The notes under the pieces were generated by a model. That model was given only the letters and a program-made list of their open reading frames with translations. It was not told the origin of the DNA and did not search any database. Positions 34,545 through 43,468 of a stretch of 64,000 nucleotides of DNA are shown piece by piece. The stretch spans positions 89,094-153,093 of the forward strand of contig JAQTQB010000007.1 of NCBI GenBank assembly GCA_028712475.1, read 5' to 3'. Made by a program: the position numbers and the translations under genes. How positions within the stretch are numbered: the stretch's first letter is position 1; each line of letters starts with the position of its first letter. The stretch comes from Verrucomicrobiales bacterium. GTDB taxonomy: Bacteria; Verrucomicrobiota; Verrucomicrobiia; Limisphaerales; UBA11358.

Positions 34545-36122
34545 ATGAACTGGCTTGATGACATTTCCAGGTTCTGGCCGCATTTCGTTGCCGGCTTTGA
34601 CTTTATCGCCTCGGCGCTCGCCTCCTGTCACGCCCTGCTCCACAAACGCGATTCCCGCGCCACCACCCTTTGGATCGGCGTCATCTGGCTTATGCCTGTG
34701 CTGGGGCCGGTGCTTTACCTTGCGCTCGGCGTCAACCGCATCCGACGCCGCGCCCTTTCGCTCGGCGTGCATCAGACCATCAGCCGCCCGGTGCCCGAAG
34801 ACCTCGGCGAACCGCAGCACGACGGCGCAGAACATCTGAAGATGCTCGCCCGCGTCGTCGGCCGCGTGGTCGAACGCCCGCTCACGCCCGGCAACAAAAT
34901 CCAGCCGCTCGTCAATGGCGACGAGGCGTTTCCCGCGATGCTGGCCGCGATTGAATCGGCTGAAAAATCCATCAGCCTCTGCACTTACATCTTCGACAAC
35001 GATCCGTCCGGCCATCAGTTCGCCGACGCTATAAGCCGCGCCGTCCAGCGCGGCGTTGAAGTGCGCGTGTTGATTGATGCCGCCGGCACGCGCTATTCAT
35101 GGCCGCCCATCACGCGCATCTTGAAGCGCGAAAAAATTCCGTTCGCAAGGTTTCTGCCGTCCTCCTTGTTCGCGCCGTGGCGCGTGGCGACCATCAATCT
35201 CCGCAACCACCGCAAGGTTCTTGTCGTGGATGGCCAGATGGCTTTCACCGGCGGCATGAACATCCGCCACGGGAATATCCTTGGCACGCATATTTCCTCC
35301 CTCTCCTCCCCAAAAGGAGGAGAGGGCCGGGGTGAGGAGGCCGATAATTCTGAAGTTAAAACCCCCTCTCCCTGTTTGGGCGGGGCGAGGGAGCCTGCGC
35401 CGGTGTCAGAGCATGATTTATCCCCCACGAAAAACGCCGTGCAAGATCTGCATTTCCGTGTCGAAGGCCCGGTGGTCACGCGCTTGCAGGAAGCCTTCGC
35501 CAACGACTGGGCGTTCACCACCGGCGAAATTCTCGACGGCGACCTCTGGTTTCCTGAATTAAAAGAAACCGGCAACGTCATCGCCCGCATCATCACCGAC
35601 GGGCCGGATGCGGACTACGACAAGCTGCGGTGGACGCTGCTTGCCGCGCTGGCCGAGGCGCAGACCTCCGTGCAGATTCTCACGCCGTATTTTTTGCCGG
35701 ACACCGCGCTCGTCACCGCGCTGAACCTCGCCGCCCTGCGCGGCGTGCGCGTGGACATCATCCTGCCCGCGAAAAACAACCTGCCGTTCGTGCATTGGGC
35801 GTCGCGCTCGCTGTGGTGGCAGGTGCTGGAACGCGGCTGCCACGTCTGGCTCACACCACCGCCCTTCGACCATTCCAAGCTGATGATCGTGGACGGCCAC
35901 TGGGTTTTCCTCGGCTCGGCCAACTGGGACGCCAGAAGCTTACGGCTGAATTTCGAGTTGAACGTCGAATGTTACGGCCGCGATTTCGCCGATGAAATGG
36001 AACTGGTCATCGAGCGGAAAATTCGCGATGCCCGCGAAGTAACCTTGGCCGAAGTGGACGCGCGGACGGTGCCCGGAAAACTGCGCGACGCCATTGCGCG
36101 CTTGTTCTCGCCTTATTTGTGA
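34545..36122 (+). CDS. cls: Cardiolipin synthase (phospholipase D family), with inserted repeat
   Basis: The 525-residue protein joins phosphatidylglycerol units into cardiolipin at the membrane. The N-terminus holds a membrane region (LWIGVIWLMPVLGPVLYLA). Two HKD motifs are present: HRKVLVVDGQMAFTGGMN at about residue 217 and HSKLMIVDGHWVFLGSANWD near 443. Between them, about residues 248-285 are an extra low-complexity segment (SSPKGGEGRGEEA and on) encoded by a palindromic repeat and absent from normal Cls. The frame stays open, so the enzyme may still work. Confidence 0.93.
   Translation: MNWLDDISRFWPHFVAGFDFIASALASCHALLHKRDSRATTLWIGVIWLMPVLGPVLYLALGVNRIRRRALSLGVHQTISRPVPEDLGEPQHDGAEHLKMLARVVGRVVERPLTPGNKIQPLVNGDEAFPAMLAAIESAEKSISLCTYIFDNDPSGHQFADAISRAVQRGVEVRVLIDAAGTRYSWPPITRILKREKIPFARFLPSSLFAPWRVATINLRNHRKVLVVDGQMAFTGGMNIRHGNILGTHISSLSSPKGGEGRGEEADNSEVKTPSPCLGGAREPAPVSEHDLSPTKNAVQDLHFRVEGPVVTRLQEAFANDWAFTTGEILDGDLWFPELKETGNVIARIITDGPDADYDKLRWTLLAALAEAQTSVQILTPYFLPDTALVTALNLAALRGVRVDIILPAKNNLPFVHWASRSLWWQVLERGCHVWLTPPPFDHSKLMIVDGHWVFLGSANWDARSLRLNFELNVECYGRDFADEMELVIERKIRDAREVTLAEVDARTVPGKLRDAIARLFSPYL
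35297..35400. repeat. Palindromic repeat inserted in frame in cardiolipin synthase
   Basis: An 11-bp perfect inverted repeat (ccctctcctcc at 35299-35309, ggaggagaggg at 35316-35326) is followed by a related half (ccccctctccctgtttgggc at about 35362 onward). The same motif family (gggagagaattctctcc-like, ggggtgggga) occurs between genes at about 40862-41003. Confidence 0.75.
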
Positions 36123-36272
36123 ATGGCGCATCTCACCTGATTGCAACCCAAGCCTGGAAAGCTTGTCGCCAGCGGGTGCCACTACACTGCATGAAACCAG
36201 GATGCCCCCATATGAAAGCGCAAAAAAGCCCTTGCAATAAACTGTTTATCAACGAACATTCTTGCCAACCTT

Positions 36273-39200
36273 ATGAAAAATTGGGAGGGCAAACTTGTGT
36301 TTTGGTTTTCGATTTTCATCCTGCTTGCCGCCAGCCTTCTCTCGCCACAGGCAGCTTTCGCCGCCGCCACCCCCAGCATCACCACCCAGCCGACAAGCCA
36401 GAGCCTGCTGGCAGGAACGAACGCAACCTTTTCCGTGGTTGCCAGCGGACAGGCCACCTTGCTCTATCAATGGTCTCTCAACGGAACCAATCTGATAAAC
36501 AGCGCGCACCTTGGCGGCGCAACGAACGCGACGCTGGTCATCAGCAACCTCGTGGCCGGTGACGCGGGAAATTATCAGGTGGTGGTCAGCAACAGCCACG
36601 GCACCGCAACCAGTTCCAATGCCACGCTGACGGTGCTGTTTCCCGCCGCCATCACCGGCCAGCCGACCAGCCAAGTTTCACAGATCAATCAAACCATCTT
36701 TCTCTCCGTCGCAGCCACGGGAACGGAACCCTTGACTTATCATTGGCGGAAGAATGGAACCAATTTATTGGATGACGGAAGACTGAACGGCACGACGAAT
36801 TCTACGTTGACCATTTCCAATGTTCAGATGAAGGACGCAGGTGGTTATCAACTTTTACTGAACAATGCGTATGGATCCGTCATTTCCGAAGAAGCCATTT
36901 TGCAGGTGGTTCCATTTTGGTCTCGGGGCATGCCTGACCTGACCAATGCGCCCTCAAATCTCACCAATGCGACCGCGCTGACCGGGGGGTATTACTATAA
37001 TCTGGGGCTGACTGCTGATGGTCTGGTAACGGCGTGGGGAACCAGCAATGATGGTGCGACGAATGTGCCGCTGGCTTTGAGCAATGTAGTGTCCGTCGCC
37101 GCCGGATTGGGACAGGCATTGGCTCTGAAGAGCGACGGATCCGTGGCAGTTTGGGGGAATAATTACTTTGGCCAGACAAACTTACCAGCTATGTCGAACA
37201 GCGGCGTGGCGGTTGCCACAGGCGAATACCATAACCTTGTCCTCAAGAATGACGGCAAGGCGCTTGCTTGGGGGCTGAATTCAGACGGTCAGGGAGGCGT
37301 TCCAGGCGGGTTGAGCAATGTTGTGGCGATTGCCGCCGGAGGCCGACATAACTTGGCGCTGCTGAACAATGGCACCGTTATCAGTTGGGGGAAAAATGAC
37401 GCTGGCCAGACAAATGTTCCCCACGGCCTGTCAAATGTCGTGGCTGTTTCCACATACGGAAAGGCCAGCTTGGCCTTAAAGAGCGACCGGACAGTAGTTG
37501 CGTGGGGAGACAATACCTTTGGCCAATTGAATATCCCGCCGGGATTGAGCAATGTCACAGCAATCGCATCTGGTCTGGCTCACTGTCTGGCAATCAAAGC
37601 CGATGGCTCAGTGGTCGGTTGGGGTGGAGATGCCTACGGCGAGACATCCGTCCCCACCAATCTGGAAACCGTGGTCGCAATTGCCGCAGGGTATTTCAGC
37701 ACCATGACGATGGTAGAGAATCCTTCCGTAAAAATTCCCCCGACGATTTGGTGGCAGAATTCAAACAGCGTGGTTCCCACGGGGCAGTCAGCTTTGTTTC
37801 GTCCCTATCTGGCCGGCTCGTTGCCGCTGCGTTTTCAATGGTATTTCAATGGCGACCTTTTGCCGGGTGAAACCAACGCATGGCTGATGTTGAATTCAGT
37901 CCAACCGGGGCAATCGGGCAATTACCAGTTTGTCGTCACCAACAATTACGGCAGTGTGACCGGACAGGTGGCATTGGGCGAAAGCCCCATGATTGTTACT
38001 CAACCGGTGTCGCAAACAGTTTTCGCCGGCAGCAACGCCACCTTCAGTGTCGCGGCGGTTGGAGCCGGATCCATCAGTTACCAATGGCAAGTCAAAGGAT
38101 ATCCCACGACCTGTTGCTGGGTGATTTTGGGTGAGACAAACAGCACGCTTGCCATTTCAAATGTCCAAGGATCAGCATCTGGGAATCTTTACCGGGTTGT
38201 CGTCACCAATGCTTACGGTTCTTTGATAAGCGCCACCGGCACACTGACGGTTCTCACTCCGCCCGCTTACACGCAGCAGCCCCAGAGCCAGACAAGGGCG
38301 TTGGATGGTTCAGTTACCTTTAGCGCCGTGGTTACGGGCGCTCAGCCGATCAACTTTCAGTGGTATGGCAACGGTTCCCCGCTCACCGCCGGCGGACGGA
38401 TTTCAATTTACACCGGCTCAACCTCCACGTCCCTGACCATTGCCGGTCTTCAGACAAATGATTCAGGCAATTATTTTCTCGTCTCTTCCAATCTGGTGGG
38501 GGTCACGAACAGTTCTGTGGCTGATCTCACGGTGGTCGTTCCGCCTTCCATCATCCAGAATCCGGCCAGTCAAACAACCATTGTCGGCTCCAATGCGACG
38601 TTCAATGTTGTTGCCGGCGGCGGCGAACCCCTGGCCTATCAATGGCGTGTCAACGGGGCCAACCTTGCGGATGGCGGGCAAGTTAGTGGTGCCAGGTCAA
38701 ACTCGCTGACCCTTTCAAACATGACAACTCCTGGCACCAACAGCTACAACGTGGTGGTCACCAATTTTGCCGGATCGGTAACCAGCGCCACCGCGTCCCT
38801 GACCATCTACGGGGTGCAGATCACCGGCCAGCCGGCCGGCCGCATGATTCAATTGGGCAGCAACACGACGTTCACCGTGTCCGCCATCGGACAGACACCG
38901 TTTACCTACCAATGGTATTTCAACGGGACGCCGCTGGCCGACGACAGTTATATCAATGGAAGCGCCACGGGAACACTGAGCCTGACCAATGCTCAAGTGA
39001 ACCATGGAGGAACATACAGCGTCGCGGTGTCAAACGAGTGGAGCACAGCCACGAGCACAAATGCCACTTTGAAGCTGCGCCCGAACATTGCGGGTGCCGT
39101 GCTTTATGTGAGCAGGACCAGCACAACACCGCAGTCACCGTATCTGGACTGGAGCAGTGCCGCCACCAATATCCATGACGCCACCGAGGTGGCGATTGAC

Positions 39201-40634
39201 GGCAACCTGATCCTGGTCACCAACGGCATTTATGGCTCGGGCGGCACCTATGTGGCGGAGGCAAACACCCGTGCCGGCCTGATCAAGGCCGTGACCTTGC
39301 GCAGTGTCAACGGATCTGAGGCAACCGCGATTGTGGGCGGTGGCCAGCGCGGCGTCTTTGTTGGCAGCAATGCGGTCTTGAGCGGTTTCACCGTATCCAA
39401 CGGCTTTGCCGCCGCCGGTGGCGGCGGCATTTGGTGTGAACCAGCCGGCGTGGTGACCAACTGTCTGGTTCAGGGCAATTCCGCCGGCTTTAATAAAGCC
39501 GGCGGCGGCATTTACGGCGGCACGGTCTTCAATTCCGTCATTATGGAAAATACCGGCATCTCCGGTGCCGGAGCCTATCGCTCCAGGCTGTTTAATTGCA
39601 TCATCAGTAGCAACTCAACCATCGCCGGCGGCTACGGCTACGGAGCGGGCGCCTATCAGTGCATTCTTTCCAATTGCCTCGTTATCGGCAACAACGCTGT
39701 TTATTCGGCGTCTGGCGGCGGAACCGCTAATGGAACCAATTATTATTGCACCATCAGCGGGAACACTGCCGCCGGCGGCGGCGGTAGCTACTCAAGCACA
39801 AATTTTAATTGCATCCTGCTTGGAAACACATCCCGTTCTATCGGGGGTGGCAGCCGCGATGGTGGGAACTTCAACTGCTTGATCGCCAGCAATTCATCTG
39901 CTTCGTATGGCGGGGGGGTTTATGGAGGCGCCCATTACAATTGCACCATCGTCAATAATTCAGTAAACAGTATCAATTACAGTGGTGGTGGGGCGTATTC
40001 ATGCGCGCTTTACAATTCCATCATCTATTTCAATTCGGCAGTATCTGGTTCCAATTGGTCGTCCGCAGCGCTTATTTTTTGCTGCACAGTCCCTGGCGGA
40101 TCCGTCACCAACGACCCGAGTTTTTCAAATTTGGCTGGCGGCGATTTCCACCTTCAAACCGGCTCGCCGTGCATTAACGCCGGAAACAACGGAAATGTAA
40201 GGGGCACCAATGATTTAGATGGCAACCCGCGGCTGGTTGGATATGCCGTGGACATTGGGGCGTATGAACAATCACCTGCCGCCATGCTTCCCAATTCTTG
40301 GCTCTTGCAATACGGCTTCCCCAATAACGGCTCGGCGGATTATCTGGATTCCGATGGCGACGGCCTGAACAACTGGCAGGAATGGAAGGCGTCCACGGTT
40401 CCCACTAACGCGGCTTCCGTGCTGGCACTGTCGTCCCCTTCCAACAGCGTTTCCGGCATCACGGTAACGTGGCAAAGCGTGAGCGGCGTGACGTATTATT
40501 TGCAGAGCAGCACCAATCTCCTGGCCTTCACTTCCATCCAAAGTAACATCGTCGGGCAAGCCGTCTCGACCAGCTACACAGACACCACCGCCACCAATGC
40601 CGGGCCGTATTATTACCGCGTCGGCGTGCAGTGA
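36273..40634 (+). CDS. Giant secreted Ig-like/RCC1/beta-helix surface protein
   Basis: The protein has 1453 residues and a signal peptide (residues 1-31, ending AFAAA). Domains in order: two Ig-like repeats (about 32-210, with 'ITTQPTSQSLLAGTNATFSV'-type starts), an RCC1/ATS1-like propeller (about 215-480, repeated 'VVAIAAG..H.LAL..DG.V..WG'), four to five further Ig-like repeats (about 490-940), a right-handed beta-helix region (about 950-1310, Gly/Asn/Cys-rich), and a C-terminal DSDGDGLNNWQEW calcium-type segment plus a beta domain ending in YYYRVGVQ. It is an adhesin- or matrix-like protein; the target is unknown. Confidence 0.85.
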   Translation: MKNWEGKLVFWFSIFILLAASLLSPQAAFAAATPSITTQPTSQSLLAGTNATFSVVASGQATLLYQWSLNGTNLINSAHLGGATNATLVISNLVAGDAGNYQVVVSNSHGTATSSNATLTVLFPAAITGQPTSQVSQINQTIFLSVAATGTEPLTYHWRKNGTNLLDDGRLNGTTNSTLTISNVQMKDAGGYQLLLNNAYGSVISEEAILQVVPFWSRGMPDLTNAPSNLTNATALTGGYYYNLGLTADGLVTAWGTSNDGATNVPLALSNVVSVAAGLGQALALKSDGSVAVWGNNYFGQTNLPAMSNSGVAVATGEYHNLVLKNDGKALAWGLNSDGQGGVPGGLSNVVAIAAGGRHNLALLNNGTVISWGKNDAGQTNVPHGLSNVVAVSTYGKASLALKSDRTVVAWGDNTFGQLNIPPGLSNVTAIASGLAHCLAIKADGSVVGWGGDAYGETSVPTNLETVVAIAAGYFSTMTMVENPSVKIPPTIWWQNSNSVVPTGQSALFRPYLAGSLPLRFQWYFNGDLLPGETNAWLMLNSVQPGQSGNYQFVVTNNYGSVTGQVALGESPMIVTQPVSQTVFAGSNATFSVAAVGAGSISYQWQVKGYPTTCCWVILGETNSTLAISNVQGSASGNLYRVVVTNAYGSLISATGTLTVLTPPAYTQQPQSQTRALDGSVTFSAVVTGAQPINFQWYGNGSPLTAGGRISIYTGSTSTSLTIAGLQTNDSGNYFLVSSNLVGVTNSSVADLTVVVPPSIIQNPASQTTIVGSNATFNVVAGGGEPLAYQWRVNGANLADGGQVSGARSNSLTLSNMTTPGTNSYNVVVTNFAGSVTSATASLTIYGVQITGQPAGRMIQLGSNTTFTVSAIGQTPFTYQWYFNGTPLADDSYINGSATGTLSLTNAQVNHGGTYSVAVSNEWSTATSTNATLKLRPNIAGAVLYVSRTSTTPQSPYLDWSSAATNIHDATEVAIDGNLILVTNGIYGSGGTYVAEANTRAGLIKAVTLRSVNGSEATAIVGGGQRGVFVGSNAVLSGFTVSNGFAAAGGGGIWCEPAGVVTNCLVQGNSAGFNKAGGGIYGGTVFNSVIMENTGISGAGAYRSRLFNCIISSNSTIAGGYGYGAGAYQCILSNCLVIGNNAVYSASGGGTANGTNYYCTISGNTAAGGGGSYSSTNFNCILLGNTSRSIGGGSRDGGNFNCLIASNSSASYGGGVYGGAHYNCTIVNNSVNSINYSGGGAYSCALYNSIIYFNSAVSGSNWSSAALIFCCTVPGGSVTNDPSFSNLAGGDFHLQTGSPCINAGNNGNVRGTNDLDGNPRLVGYAVDIGAYEQSPAAMLPNSWLLQYGFPNNGSADYLDSDGDGLNNWQEWKASTVPTNAASVLALSSPSNSVSGITVTWQSVSGVTYYLQSSTNLLAFTSIQSNIVGQAVSTSYTDTTATNAGPYYYRVGVQ

Positions 40635-40643
40635 GTCATGTTT

Positions 40644-40709
40644 GCAGGAGACGAGGTGACGAGACTCATTTCAAATCCGGGGTTTTAGTCAGAGTCTTCT
40701 CACGTCGTC
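40644..40709. repeat. Dispersed repeat, family B copy
   Basis: It begins gcaggagacgaggtgacgag and contains gggttttagtcagagtcttc, matching the element at 7518-7590 over most of its length. It lies 10 bases after the giant surface protein's stop. Confidence 0.8.
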
Positions 40710-40758
40710 ATTCAATTTCCGAAACTCCCTCCCTCACCCAACTCTCTCCGTGAACCTG

Positions 40759-40828
40759 GTAGCAGCGGACGTGAGTCCGCTCCATTTCATTCGGGAGGAA
40801 GTTAGAGCCGACTCACGTCGGCTGCTAC
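40759..40828. repeat. Dispersed repeat, family A full palindrome
   Basis: The left arm gtagcagcggacgtgagtcc (40759 onward) and right arm ending ctcacgtcggctgctac (40828) are inverse copies of about 24 bases with about 22 bases between them. Partial copies lie at 7604-7632 and 14190-14249. Confidence 0.85.
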
Positions 40829-40861
40829 GGTTCAGAGGTTCAAGGCGCGAGGCTTGGTTCG

Positions 40862-41003
40862 GAGAATTCTCTCCCACGGAGAGGGCTTTCACGTTCCCCG
40901 CGCTTCCGAAAAATCTGCGGCTGGATTTGCCGGACCTTCATCCGCAAAACCAAAAACGTGGGATTGCCATTCCTTCTCCCGGGGTGGGGAGGCCAGGATG
41001 AGG
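40862..41003. repeat. Repeat-rich gap before the toxin-antitoxin pair
   Basis: The 520-base gap 40635-41155 holds no gene that I can support. It contains family B and A repeats and then gagaattctctcccacggag and cttctcccggggtggggagg, which belong to the same family as the insertion in cardiolipin synthase. Confidence 0.6.
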
Positions 41004-41080
41004 GCGGGCGTAAAACTCAAACATTCATTTCCCCATCCGTCCGGCGGACATCTTCGCGCGGAAAAAACTTTCCCACCGCA

Positions 41081-41100
41081 CGTTTTGTTTTGGCAAGCGC
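41081..41100 (+). repeat. Direct repeat, left of the toxin-antitoxin pair
   Basis: cgttttgttttggcaagcgc is identical to the copy at 41654-41673. The two copies bracket the antitoxin and toxin genes. Confidence 0.9.
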
Positions 41101-41155
41101 ACCGTTCGCCGAACACCGGAGTTGCAAACAGGCAGGTTTCGGGTTTAATTCCATC

Positions 41156-41341
41156 ATGTCAAAGCTCGAACAAGTCGAGGATCAGGTGAAGCGGCTCTCC
41201 GTCGCCGAACAGGAAGCGTTGCGCGACTGGCTGGAAAACCTGCTCGAAGACCGGATGGAATTAAAGGACGAATTCAAAGCGGAGATTGAAGCCGGCACGA
41301 AGGACATCGCCGAAGGCCGTTATCGCATCCACCGCCCATGA
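41156..41341 (+). CDS. Antitoxin-like small protein
   Basis: The 61-residue protein (ATG at 41156) is hydrophilic and helical: SKLEQVEDQVKRLSVAEQEA and on. The phrase 'VKRLSVAEQEALRDWLENLL' resembles short addiction-module antitoxins that partner RelE/ParE toxins. Its stop overlaps the toxin start (ATGA, 41338), the usual order antitoxin then toxin. It would bind and block the toxin and probably represses its own promoter. Confidence 0.8.
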   Translation: MSKLEQVEDQVKRLSVAEQEALRDWLENLLEDRMELKDEFKAEIEAGTKDIAEGRYRIHRP

Positions 41342-41619
41342 ATCCACCGGGCGGCGCGGCGACGCAGATTTGTTCACCCCAGTTCGACCGGCGTTTTTTC
41401 AGCCTGCCGACGGGAATTCAATCGCAAATCCAGCGTAAAATTGACGAGCTTGGATGCAACCTGCGCGGTTTTTCGCATCACCGGATGCAAGGCGTGGATG
41501 CGTTTCGGATGCGGGCCGGGGATTTCCGGGTCATTTACCAGTTCAGCGTGGAAAAGAACGAGCTGATCTTAATCACCGTCGGAAACCGGCGCGATGTCTA
41601 CAAAACGCCGATGAATTAA
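41338..41619 (+). CDS. RelE/ParE family toxin
   Basis: The 93-residue protein has the RelE/ParE fold pattern: FDRRFFSLPTGIQSQIQRKI helix, MQGVDAFRMRAGDFRVIYQF with basic catalytic-region residues, and a closing strand LILITVGNRRDVYK. RelE toxins cut mRNA on the ribosome and ParE toxins poison gyrase; the R-x-GDFRVIY pattern fits RelE better. It is coupled to the preceding antitoxin gene. Confidence 0.88.
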   Translation: MNPPGGAATQICSPQFDRRFFSLPTGIQSQIQRKIDELGCNLRGFSHHRMQGVDAFRMRAGDFRVIYQFSVEKNELILITVGNRRDVYKTPMN

Positions 41620-41653
41620 AAAATGTTTCCCATTCGATTTTTGTTTCTTCGCG

Positions 41654-41673
41654 CGTTTTGTTTTGGCAAGCGC
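41654..41673 (+). repeat. Direct repeat, right of the toxin-antitoxin pair
   Basis: cgttttgttttggcaagcgc, a perfect copy of 41081-41100. It also lies 25 bases upstream of the M20 peptidase start. Confidence 0.9.
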
Positions 41674-41698
41674 GTCATTCACCGATTAACTATGCGCC

Positions 41699-43066
41699 AT
41701 GCAAGTTGTCCTTGATTATCTAAAACACAACCAGCCCCGCTTCGTGGCCGAGCTGTGCGAACTCCTCCGTTTCCCCAGCGTCTCCGCGCAACCGCAGCAT
41801 AAAAAGGATCTCCGCAACTGTGCGGAATGGCTGGTGAAACATTGCCGCCAGATCGGGCTGGAGGCAAAAATCTGCCCGACCGCCGGCCATCCAATTGTGC
41901 TGGCAAAAACACCGCGAGAGAAAAAAACCCGCAAGCCGCACTACATGGTTTATGGCCATTACGACGTGCAACCGCCGGAGCCGCTCGACTTGTGGCATAC
42001 GCCGCCGTTTGAACCGCGCATTGAAGGCCGTTCGCTTTTCGCACGCGGCAGCACGGACAACAAAGGCCAGTTCTTTGCGCACCTGGCCGCCGTCGAAGCC
42101 TATCTCCAGACCGGCACGCCCCTGCCCTGCGATCTCACGTTCGTCATCGAAGGCGAGGAGGAAGTCGGCAGCGCGAACCTCGCGAAGTTTCTCAAGTCCC
42201 ATCGCAATGAATTGAAATGCGACGCCGTCGTCGTTTCCGACACGGGAATACCTGATGCCGATCACCCGGCGCTGACTTATGCGTTGCGCGGCATCATTGC
42301 GTTTGAGATCACCTTGCGCGGGCCGTCGCGCGATCTGCACTCCGGGATTTTCGGCGGCGCGGTTGACAATCCCGCGATGGCCTTGAGCCAGTTGCTCGGC
42401 AAGCTCCGCGACAAGAACGGACGCATCGCCATTCCCGGTTTCTACGATGATGTCGCGCCGCTGACCACCTACGAACGAAAGGAATTTGCCCGCCTGCCCA
42501 CCAACGACGCCGAACTCCAGAAACTGCTCGGCGTGAAAAGACTTTTCGGCGAACGCGGTTTCACGCCCACTGAACAGCGCAGCGCGCGCCCCACCTTTGA
42601 GATCAACGGCCTGACAAGCGGCTATCAAGGCCAGGGCAGCAAGACCATCGTGCCCGCGTGGGCGCGCACGAAAATCACCTGCCGCCTCGTGCCGGATCAA
42701 AATCCGGCGCGCATCCGCAAGGCGGTTTGCAATCATCTTAAAAAAATCTGTCCGCCGTCCGTTCGGCTGGAAATCGAGGCAGGCCACGGCGCGGAGGCGT
42801 ATCTGGTTTCGCCCACGAGCGCTCATGCACAAGCGGCGTTGCGCGCACTGCGCCAGGCATTTGGCCGCGAGCCTGTGCTGATGCGCGAAGGCGGCTCGAT
42901 TCCGATTGTGAACGACTTCAAGAAAGTTCTCGGTGCGGACACGTTGCTGCTCGGCCTCGGCCTGCCGGAAGACAACGCGCATTCGCCCAACGAGAAGTTC
43001 GACCTCGACTGTTTTGAAAACGGCCAGCGCATGAGCGCGCTGCTGTGGCGGGAATTATTGCACTGA
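41699..43066 (+). CDS. M20 family dipeptidase/deacylase
   Basis: The protein has 455 residues without a signal peptide. Zinc-ligand motifs of the M20 family are visible: YGHYDVQPPE near residue 84 (H and D), GSTDNKGQ near 119, and EGEEEVGS near 151 (catalytic Glu plus ligand); the lid domain and DNAHSPNEKFDLD with the final His follow. It most resembles the CNDP-like dipeptidases of the M20 family. Its 3' end overlaps the convergent CRM gene by 12 bases. Confidence 0.92.
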   Translation: MQVVLDYLKHNQPRFVAELCELLRFPSVSAQPQHKKDLRNCAEWLVKHCRQIGLEAKICPTAGHPIVLAKTPREKKTRKPHYMVYGHYDVQPPEPLDLWHTPPFEPRIEGRSLFARGSTDNKGQFFAHLAAVEAYLQTGTPLPCDLTFVIEGEEEVGSANLAKFLKSHRNELKCDAVVVSDTGIPDADHPALTYALRGIIAFEITLRGPSRDLHSGIFGGAVDNPAMALSQLLGKLRDKNGRIAIPGFYDDVAPLTTYERKEFARLPTNDAELQKLLGVKRLFGERGFTPTEQRSARPTFEINGLTSGYQGQGSKTIVPAWARTKITCRLVPDQNPARIRKAVCNHLKKICPPSVRLEIEAGHGAEAYLVSPTSAHAQAALRALRQAFGREPVLMREGGSIPIVNDFKKVLGADTLLLGLGLPEDNAHSPNEKFDLDCFENGQRMSALLWRELLH

Positions 43067-43372
43067 TTGGGTTTCTTTGACGGCTGCCGGTTCAGCGGAC
43101 ACGGGCTTGGGACGATGCAGCACCATCACGTTGCCGACGCGGATGACGAGATGGCTCGCGGTTTTTTCCGCCAGTTGGGGCGCGAGTTCCTTCTTCTGCT
43201 CCTTGAATTCCGAGAACTTGATCTTCACCAGTTCGTGTTGCGCCAGCGCCGCGTCCACGGAACGGATGAAGCCCTCGCTTAATCCGGCCTTGCCGACTTT
43301 GAGCATGGGTTCCAGTTGCTGTGCGGCAGCCTTGAATTTACGGATCTGCGAATTGGTCAGGGGTTCAAGCAT
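43055..43372 (-). CDS. yhbY: YhbY/CRM-domain RNA-binding protein
   Basis: This 105-residue protein contains a complete CRM domain: LTNSQIRKFKAAAQQLEPML, the GKAGLSEGFI turn (GxxG RNA-binding loop), a helix and HLVIRVGNVMVLHRP. YhbY proteins associate with pre-50S ribosomal particles. The C-terminal 20 residues are a Pro/Ala/Glu tail. It is convergent with the M20 gene and overlaps its stop. Confidence 0.9.
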   Translation of the reverse strand: MLEPLTNSQIRKFKAAAQQLEPMLKVGKAGLSEGFIRSVDAALAQHELVKIKFSEFKEQKKELAPQLAEKTASHLVIRVGNVMVLHRPKPVSAEPAAVKETQSVQ

Positions 43373-43468
43373 GGACGCGGAGTCTAAATTGTTCTCTCCA
43401 AAACACCAGATTCAATCTGGACGGCTTGGAAAACGGCTGGTAAAGAGCCGTGTTGCTGTGGCAGGGAG

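Noticed and set aside
41720..42982. 420-codon minus-strand frame opposite the M20 peptidase
   Set aside because: Antisense shadow of a clearly conserved enzyme.
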